Of a stretch of 29,790 nt of DNA, positions 1-6,846 are shown piece after piece. The notes beneath the pieces were generated by a model that was not told where the DNA came from, did not search any database, and saw only the letters and a program-made list of their open reading frames with translations. Each line of letters opens with the position of its first letter. Positions within the stretch are counted from its first letter, which is position 1. The DNA comes from Propionibacteriaceae bacterium (GTDB lineage: Bacteria > Actinomycetota > Actinomycetes > Propionibacteriales > Propionibacteriaceae). Where the stretch lies: the NCBI GenBank assembly GCA_905372155.1, contig CAJPNZ010000029.1, positions 1-29,790 of the forward strand, given 5' to 3'. The position numbers were made by a program, and so were the translations under genes.

Positions 1-2
1 AG

Positions 3-563
3 GTGGGGGCGGGTGGGCAGATCCGCGTCGACAAGCATCAGCGCACCAGCCAACCGCACATCTGGGCGCTCGGCGACGTGTCCTCGGACCGGTTGCTCAA
101 GCACGTCGCGAACGCGGAGGCCCGCACCGTCGCCGCGAACCTCCTCATCGACGGAGGCGAACTGGCGGCCACCGATCACCGCTACATCCCCCACGCCGTG
201 TTCACCGAACCGCAGATCGCCGCCGTCGGCGCCACCGAGGAGCAGCTGCAGGAATGGGGCACCCCCTACGTCGAGTTCAAGCAGCGCTACGCGGATGTCG
301 CGTTCGGCTGGGCGCTGGAGGACGAGGGGCACTTCGTGAAACTGCTTGCCGACCCGCGCACCTGGCATCTTCTCGGCGCCCACATCATCGGTCCCCAGGC
401 AGCCACCCTGATCCAGCCGATGATCCAGGCCATGAGCTTCGGCCAGACGGTGCAGGAACTGGCCCGCGGCCAGTACTGGATCCATCCCGCGCTGACCGAG
501 GTGCTGGAGAACGCCCTCCTCGGCCTGCTGAAGGCACCCCGGCCGAAGGAACTCGACGCCTGA
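3..563 (+). CDS. mtr: Mycothione reductase, C-terminal part (cut by window edge)
   Basis: About 186 C-terminal residues of a class I FAD/NAD(P)H disulfide oxidoreductase; the N-terminal redox CxxxxC and dinucleotide-binding parts lie outside the window. Visible are the FAD-binding IWALGDV segment (about residues 20-26), the interface domain with HAVFTEPQIAAVG, and the C-terminal IHPALTEVLENALLGL, whose His and Glu form the catalytic dyad of this superfamily. The YWIHPALTEV(V/L)ENALL ending is characteristic of mycothione reductase, which uses NADPH to regenerate mycothiol from its disulfide in the actinobacterial cytoplasm. A mycothiol synthase gene elsewhere in the window agrees with this. 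The alternatives are other family members such as dihydrolipoamide or mercuric reductase, which have different C-terminal signatures. The first in-frame codon is a GTG by chance and not a real start. Confidence 0.9.
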   Translation: MGAGGQIRVDKHQRTSQPHIWALGDVSSDRLLKHVANAEARTVAANLLIDGGELAATDHRYIPHAVFTEPQIAAVGATEEQLQEWGTPYVEFKQRYADVAFGWALEDEGHFVKLLADPRTWHLLGAHIIGPQAATLIQPMIQAMSFGQTVQELARGQYWIHPALTEVLENALLGLLKAPRPKELDA

Positions 564-573
564 AACCGCGTTC

Positions 574-624
574 CCTGACCGAACCTGTGTCCTGACCGAA
601 CCTGTGGCCTGACCGACCCGGTTC
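574..624 (+). repeat. Three tandem 17-bp units after mtr
   Basis: Three head-to-tail copies of a 17-base unit beginning CCTGACCGA lie at 574-590, 591-607 and 608-624. The first two differ at one base and the third has diverged at its 3' end into the GGTTCGCTGGCC motif of the neighbouring hairpin repeat. They start 10 bases after the mtr stop codon. Confidence 0.75.
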
Positions 625-747
625 GCTGGCCTTGATCCCGGTTCGCTGGCCCTAATGCTGTTTTGCTGGGCCTGTTGTCGTCTGCTGGCCTCACAGCGCA
701 GGCAAACGTGAACAAGCTCAGCAAACCAGCATCAAGGCCAGTAAACA
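620..747. repeat. Dispersed GCTGGCC hairpin repeat, copy A (inverted orientation)
   Basis: A run of TTYGCTGGCC-type motifs on the + strand is followed by complementary AGCAAAC and GGCCAG motifs, giving an imperfect long hairpin. The core at 681-707, read on the - strand, matches the core of copy B (5815-5841) at about 24 of 27 positions around GCCTGCGCTGTGA. The copy lies between two converging genes (mtr and pstB), so it could also act as a bidirectional terminator. The rest of 564-784 holds no convincing gene. Confidence 0.65.
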
Positions 748-784
748 ATGAACAGAGCCGGCAGGACCGTGATCTGCGCCGGTA

Positions 785-1561
785 TCACCCGAAGCGACCG
801 GTGATGTAGTCCTCCGTGGCCTTCTTCTCCGGGTTGTGGAAGATGCGTTCCGTCGGGCCGATCTCCACCAGATGCCCCGGTTCTCCCTGGGCCTTCAGGT
901 TGAAGAAGGCCGTCTCGTCGGAAACCCGCGCCGCCTGCTGCATGTTGTGGGTGACGATGACGACTGTGTAGTGCTCCTTGAGTTCGTGGATGAGATCCTC
1001 CACCGCGAGGGTGGAGATCGGGTCAAGGGCAGAGCAGGGTTCGTCCATCAGCAGCACATCGGGCTGCACCGCGATGGCCCGGGCGATGCACAGCCGCTGC
1101 TGCTGCCCACCCGAGAGCCCCACACCGGCCTTGCCCAGCCGGTCCTTGACCTCCTTCCACAGGTTCGCTCCCCGCAGCGCCTTCTCGACGGCCTCGTCGA
1201 GCACCGCACGGTCCCTCTCCCCGTTGAGCCGCAACCCGGAGGCGACGTTCTCGTAGATCGACATCGACGGGAACGGGTTGGGCCGCTGGAAGACCATCCC
1301 GACCACCCGCCGCACCGCCACCGGGTCGACGCCGGGGCCGTACAGGTCGGTGCCGTCCAGCAGCACCTCACCGGTGCAGCGGGCGCCGGGAATGACCTCG
1401 TGCATCCGGTTGAGGGTGCGCAACACCGTCGACTTGCCGCACCCCGACGGCCCGATGAAAGCCGTCACGCTGCGCGGTTCCACCACCAGGTTCACGTCCG
1501 AGACGGCGTGGAACCTGCCGTAGTAGATGTTGAGGTCCTTCACCTCGATGCGCTTCGACAT
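785..1561 (-). CDS. pstB: Phosphate ABC transporter ATP-binding protein PstB
   Basis: ATPase subunit of the PstSCAB high-affinity phosphate importer, acting on the cytoplasmic face of the PstC-PstA channel. The 258-residue length is normal. Walker A GPSGCGKST is at residues 37-45, the Q-loop in VGMVFQRPNPFPSMSIYENV, the ABC signature LSGGQQQR near residue 149, Walker B VLLMDEPCSALDP near 170, and the switch His in VTHNMQQA. VFQRPNPFP and the C-terminal PEKKATEDYITGRFG are typical of PstB. It is last of the four-gene leftward operon, starting 31 bases after the pstA stop codon. No phoU follows in the window; the next gene is the convergent mtr. Confidence 0.97.
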   Translation of the reverse strand: MSKRIEVKDLNIYYGRFHAVSDVNLVVEPRSVTAFIGPSGCGKSTVLRTLNRMHEVIPGARCTGEVLLDGTDLYGPGVDPVAVRRVVGMVFQRPNPFPSMSIYENVASGLRLNGERDRAVLDEAVEKALRGANLWKEVKDRLGKAGVGLSGGQQQRLCIARAIAVQPDVLLMDEPCSALDPISTLAVEDLIHELKEHYTVVIVTHNMQQAARVSDETAFFNLKAQGEPGHLVEIGPTERIFHNPEKKATEDYITGRFG

Positions 1562-1592
1562 GGATCCAGTATCCCTTCGGGTCGCGTTGCGG

Positions 1593-2756
1593 TCACTTGA
1601 GCCTGTTGCGGCTGGCCATGCGCCGGGCGATCAGGTTCAGCACCATCACGATCAGCACCAGGGTCAGGGCGGCCGCCCACACTCGGTCGGCGCCCGGCCG
1701 GCCCTCCGGCACGGAGATTCCCGAGTTGATCATGGTGGGCAGCGCCCCCATCGAGTTCCCGAACGGGTCGAGGAACAGGTTCTGGGTGTAGCCGATCAGG
1801 ATCAGCAGCGGCGCCGTCTCGCCCATCACCCGGGCGATGCCCAGCACCACACCGGTCAGGATGCCGCTGTAGGAGGTCGGCACCACGATCCGCAGGATCG
1901 TTTTCCACTTCGGCACCCCCAGCGCGTAGGAGGCCTCCCGCAGCGAGTCGGGGACCAGCTTCAGCATCTCCTCGGTGGATCTGAGTACCATCGGGAGCAT
2001 CAGCAGCACCAGCGCCAGTACCGTCGCGAATGCCGAGGGTCGCTGCCCGAAGGTGGTGATCAGCAGGGCGTAGATGAACAGGGCCGCGACGATCGAGGGC
2101 ACACCCGTGAGGACGTCGACCATGAACGACACCACCCGGGCCGCCTTCGTACCCCGCCCGTACTCGACGAGGAAGATCGCACCCAGCATCCCGAGCGGCA
2201 CCGCGATCACCGCGGTCAACAGACCGAGCATCAGGGTGCCGTAGATGGCCTGGAGGGCCCCGCCCCTGGCGTCGGTTGCCTGCGCCGACCCGAGCGGTGT
2301 CGTCCACCACTGCAACGACGGCGTGCGGGCGTCCCCCGAACCGGTGTCGGTGATCATGACGATGTCGTAGGGCCGTCCGGGGTCGGGGGAGACAGGGGCG
2401 GTGGTTCGGGTGCGGTAGGTGTTCACCCTCTCGCCCACCGCGACGTAACGCCCACCCGGCACGTAACGCCACTCGACGGCCTCGTCGGAGGGGTCGGTGT
2501 TCACGTCACCCCCGCACGCGTCGGCGGCGAGCCGCACCTTCTCGGAGCGGTCCATGCAGATCACGTGGTAGTCGGCGCCGACGCTGTACAGCAGCGGCGC
2601 GCCCTTGACCGCCACCGAGACCAGGATCCACAGCAGGGGGATCGTGGCCGCGGCCACGGAGAGCCACACGAAACCCGTCGCCAAGTTGTTCTTCACGGCC
2701 CGCCACCCGGTGGGGCGTTGCAGGTTCAGGGAGCCGGGGAACAGCGGAGCGGACAT
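1593..2756 (-). CDS. pstA: Phosphate ABC transporter permease PstA (with enlarged external loop)
   Basis: Membrane permease pairing with PstC to form the phosphate channel. The 387 residues contain a first membrane span at about 27-50, a block of five further spans from about residue 170, and the cytoplasmic EAA-type loop EASYALGVPKWKTILRIVVP that docks on PstB. LREASYALG and the ILTGVVLGIARVMGETAPLL segment identify the PstA family. Unusually, about 100 residues (roughly 60-160, with Cys67 and Cys81) separate span 1 from the conserved ARGGALQAIYGTL, where most PstA proteins have about 20-30. The start codon overlaps the pstC stop by one base (TGATG), so translation is probably coupled. Confidence 0.96.
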   Translation of the reverse strand: MSAPLFPGSLNLQRPTGWRAVKNNLATGFVWLSVAAATIPLLWILVSVAVKGAPLLYSVGADYHVICMDRSEKVRLAADACGGDVNTDPSDEAVEWRYVPGGRYVAVGERVNTYRTRTTAPVSPDPGRPYDIVMITDTGSGDARTPSLQWWTTPLGSAQATDARGGALQAIYGTLMLGLLTAVIAVPLGMLGAIFLVEYGRGTKAARVVSFMVDVLTGVPSIVAALFIYALLITTFGQRPSAFATVLALVLLMLPMVLRSTEEMLKLVPDSLREASYALGVPKWKTILRIVVPTSYSGILTGVVLGIARVMGETAPLLILIGYTQNLFLDPFGNSMGALPTMINSGISVPEGRPGADRVWAAALTLVLIVMVLNLIARRMASRNRLK

Positions 2757-3754
2757 CAGGATTTCGCCTTTCCGCGTTCGGCGACGACGCGCGCCAGGGC
2801 GTTGACCGCGAACGTCAGGACGAACAGGACCAGACCGGCGGAGATGTAGATCCCGGCCTTGTAGGCGGTGTCGAACTCGGCGGCGTTGCGGGCGATGACG
2901 GAGGCGAAGGTCTCGCCGCCGCCGAAGATCGAGACGTCGAAGGAACTGGCCGACAGGATCAGCATCACCGCGATCGTCTCACCCAGCGCCCGGCCCAGCC
3001 CCAGCATGGCGGCCGCGGTGGCGCCGGAACGCCCGTAGGGCAGCACCGCCATGCGGATCGTCTCCCAGCGGGTTGCGCCGAGCGCCAGGGCCGCCTCGAT
3101 CTGTTCCCGGGGGGTCTGGGCGAACACGTCGCGGGTGACGGCCGTGATGATCGGCAGGATCATCAGCGCCAGCACCAACGACGCCGTGAACACCGTGCCG
3201 GGGGAGGTCACCTGGGTGCTGCCGAACAGCGGGAACCAGCCCAGATGGGCCTGCATCCAGTGCGCGACGGGTTGCAGGGCCGGGCCGAGCACCTTGATCC
3301 CCCACAGCCCGAAGATCACCGACGGGACCGCCGCCAGCAGGTCGATGACGAACCCGATCCATCGGGAGAAGCGACCCCCCACGTACTGGGTCAACAGCAG
3401 CGCGATCCCGATCGCCACCGGTACCGCGACCAGCAGCGCGATCACCGAGGACAACACGGTGGTCCACAGCAGCGCCGCAACGCCGAAGTGCGGGGGGCGG
3501 GAGGAGGAATCGAAGGTGGTGGAGGTGAAGAAGTTCGCGGTGTTGTCCAGCAGCGGCTGCCAGGCGTTGCCGAGCAGGAACGCCCCGATGATGAGCACCA
3601 CCACGACGATGACGAGGCCGGAGGCCCGCGCGGAGCCGCCGAACAGCAGGTCGCCGAGGTGAACGGTTCTGCGGCCCCGGCCGGTCAAGGCATCGGGGGC
3701 GGTGGCGGGATCGGGCTTCCTGTTCCCGAGCGGGGTGCGTGTGTCGTTGCTCAT
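2756..3754 (-). CDS. pstC: Phosphate ABC transporter permease PstC
   Basis: Partner permease of PstA. A longer in-frame reading extends to 4348, but that part lies wholly over pstS. The ATG at 3754 gives a 332-residue protein and overlaps the pstS stop as ATGA, the normal coupling in this operon. The protein has a polar N-terminal tail of about 40 residues, a first span near 44-64, and further spans from about residue 95. The DLLAAVPSVIFGLWGI segment and the EAA loop (about EAALALGATRWETIRMAVLP) are typical of PstC. The GRALGETIAVMLIL motif matches the family and is mirrored in PstA as ARVMGETAPLLIL. Confidence 0.96.
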   Translation of the reverse strand: MSNDTRTPLGNRKPDPATAPDALTGRGRRTVHLGDLLFGGSARASGLVIVVVVLIIGAFLLGNAWQPLLDNTANFFTSTTFDSSSRPPHFGVAALLWTTVLSSVIALLVAVPVAIGIALLLTQYVGGRFSRWIGFVIDLLAAVPSVIFGLWGIKVLGPALQPVAHWMQAHLGWFPLFGSTQVTSPGTVFTASLVLALMILPIITAVTRDVFAQTPREQIEAALALGATRWETIRMAVLPYGRSGATAAAMLGLGRALGETIAVMLILSASSFDVSIFGGGETFASVIARNAAEFDTAYKAGIYISAGLVLFVLTFAVNALARVVAERGKAKS

Positions 3755-4854
3755 CGGATCCCGGAGACGCTCCGACTCACCTTCTCCCGCAACTCGCCGG
3801 GCAGGGGCGCGTAGCCGAGTTCCTCGAGGGAGGCCTGCGTGGTCTCGGATGCGAACAACCCCAGGAAGTCGCGCAGCAATTCCGGGTTGGAACCGCCCGC
3901 GGAGCAGACGACCTCGTAGCTGGCCATGACCAGCGGGTAGGCGTCGCCGCCCGGGGTGTAGTCGATGTCCAGGCGGATGCCGTCGTCGCCGGTCTCCGCC
4001 TCGGCCGCGGCGATGGCCCGGCCGGCCGTTTCCCCCGACAACTCCACCCCGTCGATGCGGGCGACTTTCAGGTCGCGTTCCAGGGCGGCACCCCACTCCA
4101 GGTAGGTGATGGAGTTTCGGGTGCCGGCGACGGCGTCCGCGACACCCGCGGTCTTCTCCTTGCCCTCGCCCCGGGTGGCGGGCCACTTCTTCGACACGTC
4201 GTGATCCCAGGCGTCGTCGGCGGTCTTGGCCAGGTATTTCGTGAAGTTCTCGGTGGTGCCGGATTCGTCGGCCCGGTGGAACACCGCGATCCCGGCGTCG
4301 GGAAGGGGAACCCCGGGATTGGCCGCCGCTATCGCGGGATCGTTCCACCGGGTGATGTCGCCGGTGAAGATTCGTGCGATCAGCTCGGCGGTCAGGTTCA
4401 GATCCGTGACGCCCTCGATGTTGTGGGCGACGGCGATGGGTCCGAGGACCATCGGAAGATTCAGGGCGGTGTTTCCCCGACAGCGTTTTTCCGCCTTCTC
4501 GGTCTCGATCACCCCGTCGCGTTCCTTGCGGCTGAGCGGGGAGTCGGAGCCGGCCAGGTCGACGGTGCCGCCGAAGAACGCCTTGACCCCGGCGCCGGAA
4601 CCGGAAGTGGTGTAGTCGATGACGGTTCCGGGGCAGGCTGCGGTGTAGTCTTGGATCAGTTTTTCCATCGCGGTTCGCTGCGAACTGGCCCCCTCCCCCC
4701 GGAGCGTTCCTCCCGGGCAGCCTGGCCGGTGAGGGCCCACCGACCCCGTGGCGACGGGATGAACGGCAACGCCCCCGCTCCAGCAGCCGGTCAGCAGCAG
4801 GGCGCTGCTCCCCAGAGCCGCGGTCAGGCGCAACTTCAGGTCACGAAACCTCAC
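3751..4854 (-). CDS. pstS: Phosphate-binding lipoprotein PstS
   Basis: Extracytoplasmic phosphate receptor that delivers phosphate to PstCAB. The GTG at 4854 gives 367 residues with a lipoprotein signal: a short basic start, a hydrophobic stretch and the lipobox LLTG-Cys24. An upstream GTG at 4890 would add 12 residues in front of the signal and sits almost on the PHO box, so it is less likely. The mature part has the phosphate-site segments RGEGASSQRTAMEKLIQDY, YTTSGSGAGVKAF and DLAGSDSPL, and ITRWNDPAIAAANPG and FHRADESGTTENFTKYL further on, all characteristic of PstS. There is no clear ribosome site before the GTG. A TANNNT -10 (TAGCTT) ends at 4863, predicting an almost leaderless transcript. 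First gene of pstSCAB. Confidence 0.95.
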   Translation of the reverse strand: MRFRDLKLRLTAALGSSALLLTGCWSGGVAVHPVATGSVGPHRPGCPGGTLRGEGASSQRTAMEKLIQDYTAACPGTVIDYTTSGSGAGVKAFFGGTVDLAGSDSPLSRKERDGVIETEKAEKRCRGNTALNLPMVLGPIAVAHNIEGVTDLNLTAELIARIFTGDITRWNDPAIAAANPGVPLPDAGIAVFHRADESGTTENFTKYLAKTADDAWDHDVSKKWPATRGEGKEKTAGVADAVAGTRNSITYLEWGAALERDLKVARIDGVELSGETAGRAIAAAEAETGDDGIRLDIDYTPGGDAYPLVMASYEVVCSAGGSNPELLRDFLGLFASETTQASLEELGYAPLPGELREKVSRSVSGIR

Positions 4855-4862
4855 AGTCGATG

Positions 4863-4868
4863 AAGCTA
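4863..4868 (-). promoter_or_regulatory. Candidate -10 element of pstS
   Basis: TAGCTT on the - strand fits the actinobacterial TANNNT -10 pattern. It places transcription start about two bases before the GTG start of pstS. It lies about 27 bp downstream of the PHO-box pair. No good -35 is seen, as expected for an activator-dependent promoter. Confidence 0.45.
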
Positions 4869-4895
4869 GACACGCAAGATGACGGCACACCTACA

Positions 4896-4917
4896 CCCGG
4901 GTTAACGCCTGGTGAAC
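4896..4917 (-). promoter_or_regulatory. PHO box (PhoP-type operator) upstream of pstS
   Basis: On the - strand two adjacent 11-base direct repeats read GTTCACCAGGC then GTTAACCCGGG. This matches the PHO-box architecture known from Streptomyces and relatives (11-nt units with a GTTCACC core) that binds phosphorylated PhoP during phosphate starvation. Its position 42 bp upstream of the pstS start fits activation of pstSCAB. Confidence 0.8.
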
Positions 4918-4954
4918 GCTGAATCGGCGCACCGTCCGGTCCGGTTAGGTTCAA

Positions 4955-5034
4955 TTTGCTGGCCTTCTGGACAACTGCCTGCGCCGTAGCGCTGGCGTTT
5001 GACGCTTGGGCAGGCGGACGACGGAAAGGCCAGC
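4955..5034. repeat. Dispersed GCTGGCC hairpin repeat, copy C (diverged)
   Basis: Begins with TTTGCTGGCCTT and ends with AAGGCCAGC. The outer GCTGGCCTT (4958-4966) and AAGGCCAGC (5026-5034) are perfect complements. An inner GCCTGC and GCAGGC pair also folds. The centre retains a diverged form of the GCCTGCGCTGTGA core of copies A and B. Confidence 0.5.
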
Positions 5035-5107
5035 GCACGGAGATCTGGTCGGCGTCCGGGAGGAACCGGGGCATTGATCTGCCGGCATCGCGTATCGGGG
5101 GTGATCG

Positions 5108-5122
5108 GTACCATGGTGGTAC
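5108..5122. promoter_or_regulatory. Inverted repeat, candidate operator of the broken antitoxin-like gene
   Basis: GTACCA (5108-5113) and TGGTAC (5117-5122) are perfect complements around TGG. The site is 20 bp before the ATG at 5142. Small palindromes at this position are typical of autoregulated toxin-antitoxin promoters, but no protein is shown to bind here. Confidence 0.4.
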
Positions 5123-5141
5123 GCGGAAGAACGGAAGCGCC

Positions 5142-5325
5142 ATGACCAAGGAAGAACTGGAAAAGCTCCAAGCCCTCAGCGAACCCCCAGCCCGTTCCCG
5201 GAAGTGGTGAGGAACAGACCCGGTGGGACGAGCAGGTACGAACCGCGATGGACGCCCGCCGCACGGGTGCGCAGCTTCGCAGGGGTAAACCCAAGAGTTT
5301 CCGACCTGTGGTGGGAAGGATCTGA
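5142..5325 (+). pseudogene. Small antitoxin-like gene, frameshifted at a C5 run
   Basis: The ATG at 5142 has a plausible ribosome site (GGAAG six bases upstream) and opens MTKEELEKLQALSEP, but meets a stop at 5210 after 22 residues. The +1 frame then reads sensibly to a stop at 5325, with EQTRWDEQVRTAMDARRTG and KSFRPVVGRI. Removing one C from the run of five at 5184-5188 joins the parts into one 60-residue acidic-then-basic protein. Its size, the Lys/Arg-rich tail ending VVGRI and the inverted repeat upstream suggest a ribbon-helix-helix-type antitoxin, but I do not recognise the family. No intact toxin gene follows. A sequencing error, phase variation or true decay would all look like this. 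Confidence 0.4.
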
Positions 5326-5359
5326 CGGCATTGCGCACCCCACTGTTTCAGGCTGACCG

Positions 5360-5527
5360 CTATTTCAGGCTGAGCATTCGGGTCGGTACAAACGGCAGGC
5401 GCTCATAGGGGAGTACCAGCAGATCACCGGAGCCAATCTCATCGTCGTCATCGACCAGATAACGCCCACGAACATGACGGTTCTTGAGGAACTTCTCTTC
5501 GACTGCGATCCTCAAAAGGATTGTCCT
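5360..5527 (-). pseudogene. Unrecognised gene fragment (C-terminal piece)
   Basis: About 55 residues read like a real protein C-terminus on the - strand (containing FLKNRHVRGRYLVDDDDEIG and LLVLPYERLPFVP, ending at a TAG at 5362-5360). Upstream of about 5527 the frame turns into low-quality Ser/Arg/Ala sequence with no convincing start. GC content at third positions is lower than in neighbouring genes, which hints at acquired and decaying DNA. It might be the remains of a partner of the broken small gene at 5142, but nothing in the sequence proves a function. A direct repeat TTTCAGGCTGA flanks its stop (5346-5356 and 5364-5374). Confidence 0.25.
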
Positions 5528-5772
5528 AGACGGGAGGCGACGGGGAGACGGCGCTGCGCATGGTGCGTTCTCAATGCAGCTGCGGTGCAAGGAACTCACA
5601 GCGGTCGCACCTGACATGGCCAAGAGCGCGGCCACAATCCTCTGCCTTGGTGCCCATCACATCCTCATGGGTCCGGGAAGCGACCTGGGGCCGATAGATT
5701 TCCCCGGGGAGTGCTGGCCGGCTGGGCAGAAGGCCAGCTACGAGGGTATTCACGCTTCACACCCCGGTTGAT

Positions 5773-5882
5773 CCGATTTGCTGGCCCTACCGCTGGTTTG
5801 CTGGCCTTGTTGAGGTTTGCCTGCGCTGTGAAGCCAGCGAACCTCAACAAGGCCAGCAAACAGGGAACAAGGCCAGCAAACC
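5773..5882. repeat. Dispersed GCTGGCC hairpin repeat, copy B (25-bp stem)
   Basis: The best copy of the family. The left arm at 5796-5820 and right arm at 5837-5861 are 25-base complements with one G-U-type mismatch, enclosing a 16-base loop. Additional TTTGCTGGCC and AAGGCCAGCAAAC units flank the stem on both sides. The core at 5815-5841 is shared with copy A. It lies about 40 bp beyond the stop codon of the leftward oxidoreductase gene and could terminate its transcript. The interval 5530-5770 shows no other supported feature. Confidence 0.75.
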
Positions 5883-5921
5883 GAAGGGTGGGGCAGGTGG
5901 TAGGACCTTCGACGCGATTCC

Positions 5922-6479
5922 TCAGCCGAGAAGGTCGAGTTCCGGGTGTTCGGATGTGAGCCAGACGTGGTAGGCCTCGGCCCGCATCTCCAGGTCCGCG
6001 TCGGTCAGGTTGAGGGTTCCGGCGGTGACGAAGGGTGCGACGAAGCGGGTCCCGACCATGTTGCTCATGGCCTGGAAGGGGCGCAGAAGCTCGTGCAGCT
6101 CGTAGTGGTATTCGCCGCTGCGGTCGTAGCTGGAGGCCGGTGCCCCGGGGGAGACGGCGAGGGCGATCTCCTTGCCGTGGAGGGCCTTGCCGGTTGAACC
6201 ATAGGCCCAGCCGTAGGCGAGGACGTCGTCCTGCCACTGCTTGAGCAGGGCCGGGGAGGAGTACCAGTACAGGGGGAACTGCAGGACGATCCGGTCGGTG
6301 GCCTCGCAGACGGCCTGTTCGGCAGCGACGTCGACGTGGAAATCCGGGTAGAGGGCGTACATGTCGCGGACCTCCACCGGGTTCTCCACGGTCCCGGCGC
6401 TGCGGGCCGCCCGCGCGAGGCGGGCATTGATCCGGGAAGCGGCCAGGTTGGGGTGGAAGAGCAGGACCGTGGTGTTCAT
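5922..6479 (-). CDS. NAD(P)H-dependent oxidoreductase, flavodoxin-like fold
   Basis: A 185-residue FMN-dependent quinone or nitro-compound reductase of the KefF/YwrO/MdaB type, cytoplasmic. The strongest signature is LQFPLYWYSSPALLKQWQDD followed by VLAYGWAYG, the FMN-proximal loop of this family. The N-terminus (TTVLLFHPNLAASRINARL) is the flavin phosphate-binding segment. The ATG at 6479 is chosen because AAGGAG lies five bases upstream and the conserved fold starts there; in-frame sequence further upstream is not protein-like. The gene stands alone, with a 367-bp divergent spacer on one side and the hairpin repeat on the other. The natural substrate cannot be told from sequence. Confidence 0.88.
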   Translation of the reverse strand: MNTTVLLFHPNLAASRINARLARAARSAGTVENPVEVRDMYALYPDFHVDVAAEQAVCEATDRIVLQFPLYWYSSPALLKQWQDDVLAYGWAYGSTGKALHGKEIALAVSPGAPASSYDRSGEYHYELHELLRPFQAMSNMVGTRFVAPFVTAGTLNLTDADLEMRAEAYHVWLTSEHPELDLLG

Positions 6480-6745
6480 GGGGACTCCTTGGAGAAGAAC
6501 CGGCGGGAAACCGAGCGGCCAGCTGCCGCTGCTCCCGTCTTGTGCCGGGGACAGGACGCCCCGGTTCGCGTGGATGACGCCGCAAGTGTAGTGCGCAGGG
6601 AACGGAACCAGCGGATTCCTCGCAGGGCAGGTCACGTTCTGGGTGGCGCGGCCCGTGGGGCGCGCCGACAAGGTGACATCGTCCGAGCGCGCAGCGCCGA
6701 GGGGCCGGGGGTGAGGGGCAAGGGCCTCTCCTCGTCGCAAAATTA

Positions 6746-6759
6746 TCATATGCATATGA
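6746..6759. promoter_or_regulatory. Perfect 14-bp palindrome in a divergent intergenic region
   Basis: TCATATGCATATGA is fully self-complementary and sits in a short AT-rich patch of otherwise GC-rich DNA, between the leftward oxidoreductase and the rightward secreted propeller gene, 88 bp from the latter's start. It overlaps AATTATCATA (6741-6750), which recurs exactly at 15066-15075 in the promoter of the transporter operon. It is a candidate transcription factor site. The remainder of 6480-6846 holds no supportable gene. Confidence 0.5.
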
Positions 6760-6786
6760 CGGAACTCGCCGAAAGGGCTTGAAACA

Positions 6787-6817
6787 TTGACCAAGGATTA
6801 TGCCACCTTGTTAAGAT
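6787..6817 (+). promoter_or_regulatory. Weak candidate promoter of the secreted propeller gene
   Basis: TTGACC (6787-6792) and TAAGAT (6812-6817) are separated by 19 bases, longer than ideal. Start of transcription would fall near 6824, leaving a short leader with the ribosome site GAAGGAG. Confidence 0.35.
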
Positions 6818-6846
6818 AATTGGTGAGCAGTGAAGGAGCGTGAGGA

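Noticed and set aside
1527..2849. A 440-codon + strand reading frame opposite pstA
   Set aside because: It is antisense to a clear permease gene, and its Arg/His/Gln/Gly-rich composition is typical of the shadow frame of GC-rich genes.
2756..4348. A long PstC with a 198-residue N-terminal extension
   Set aside because: The extension lies over pstS in another frame and is Arg/Gly-rich shadow sequence; the ATG overlapping the pstS stop is the expected start.
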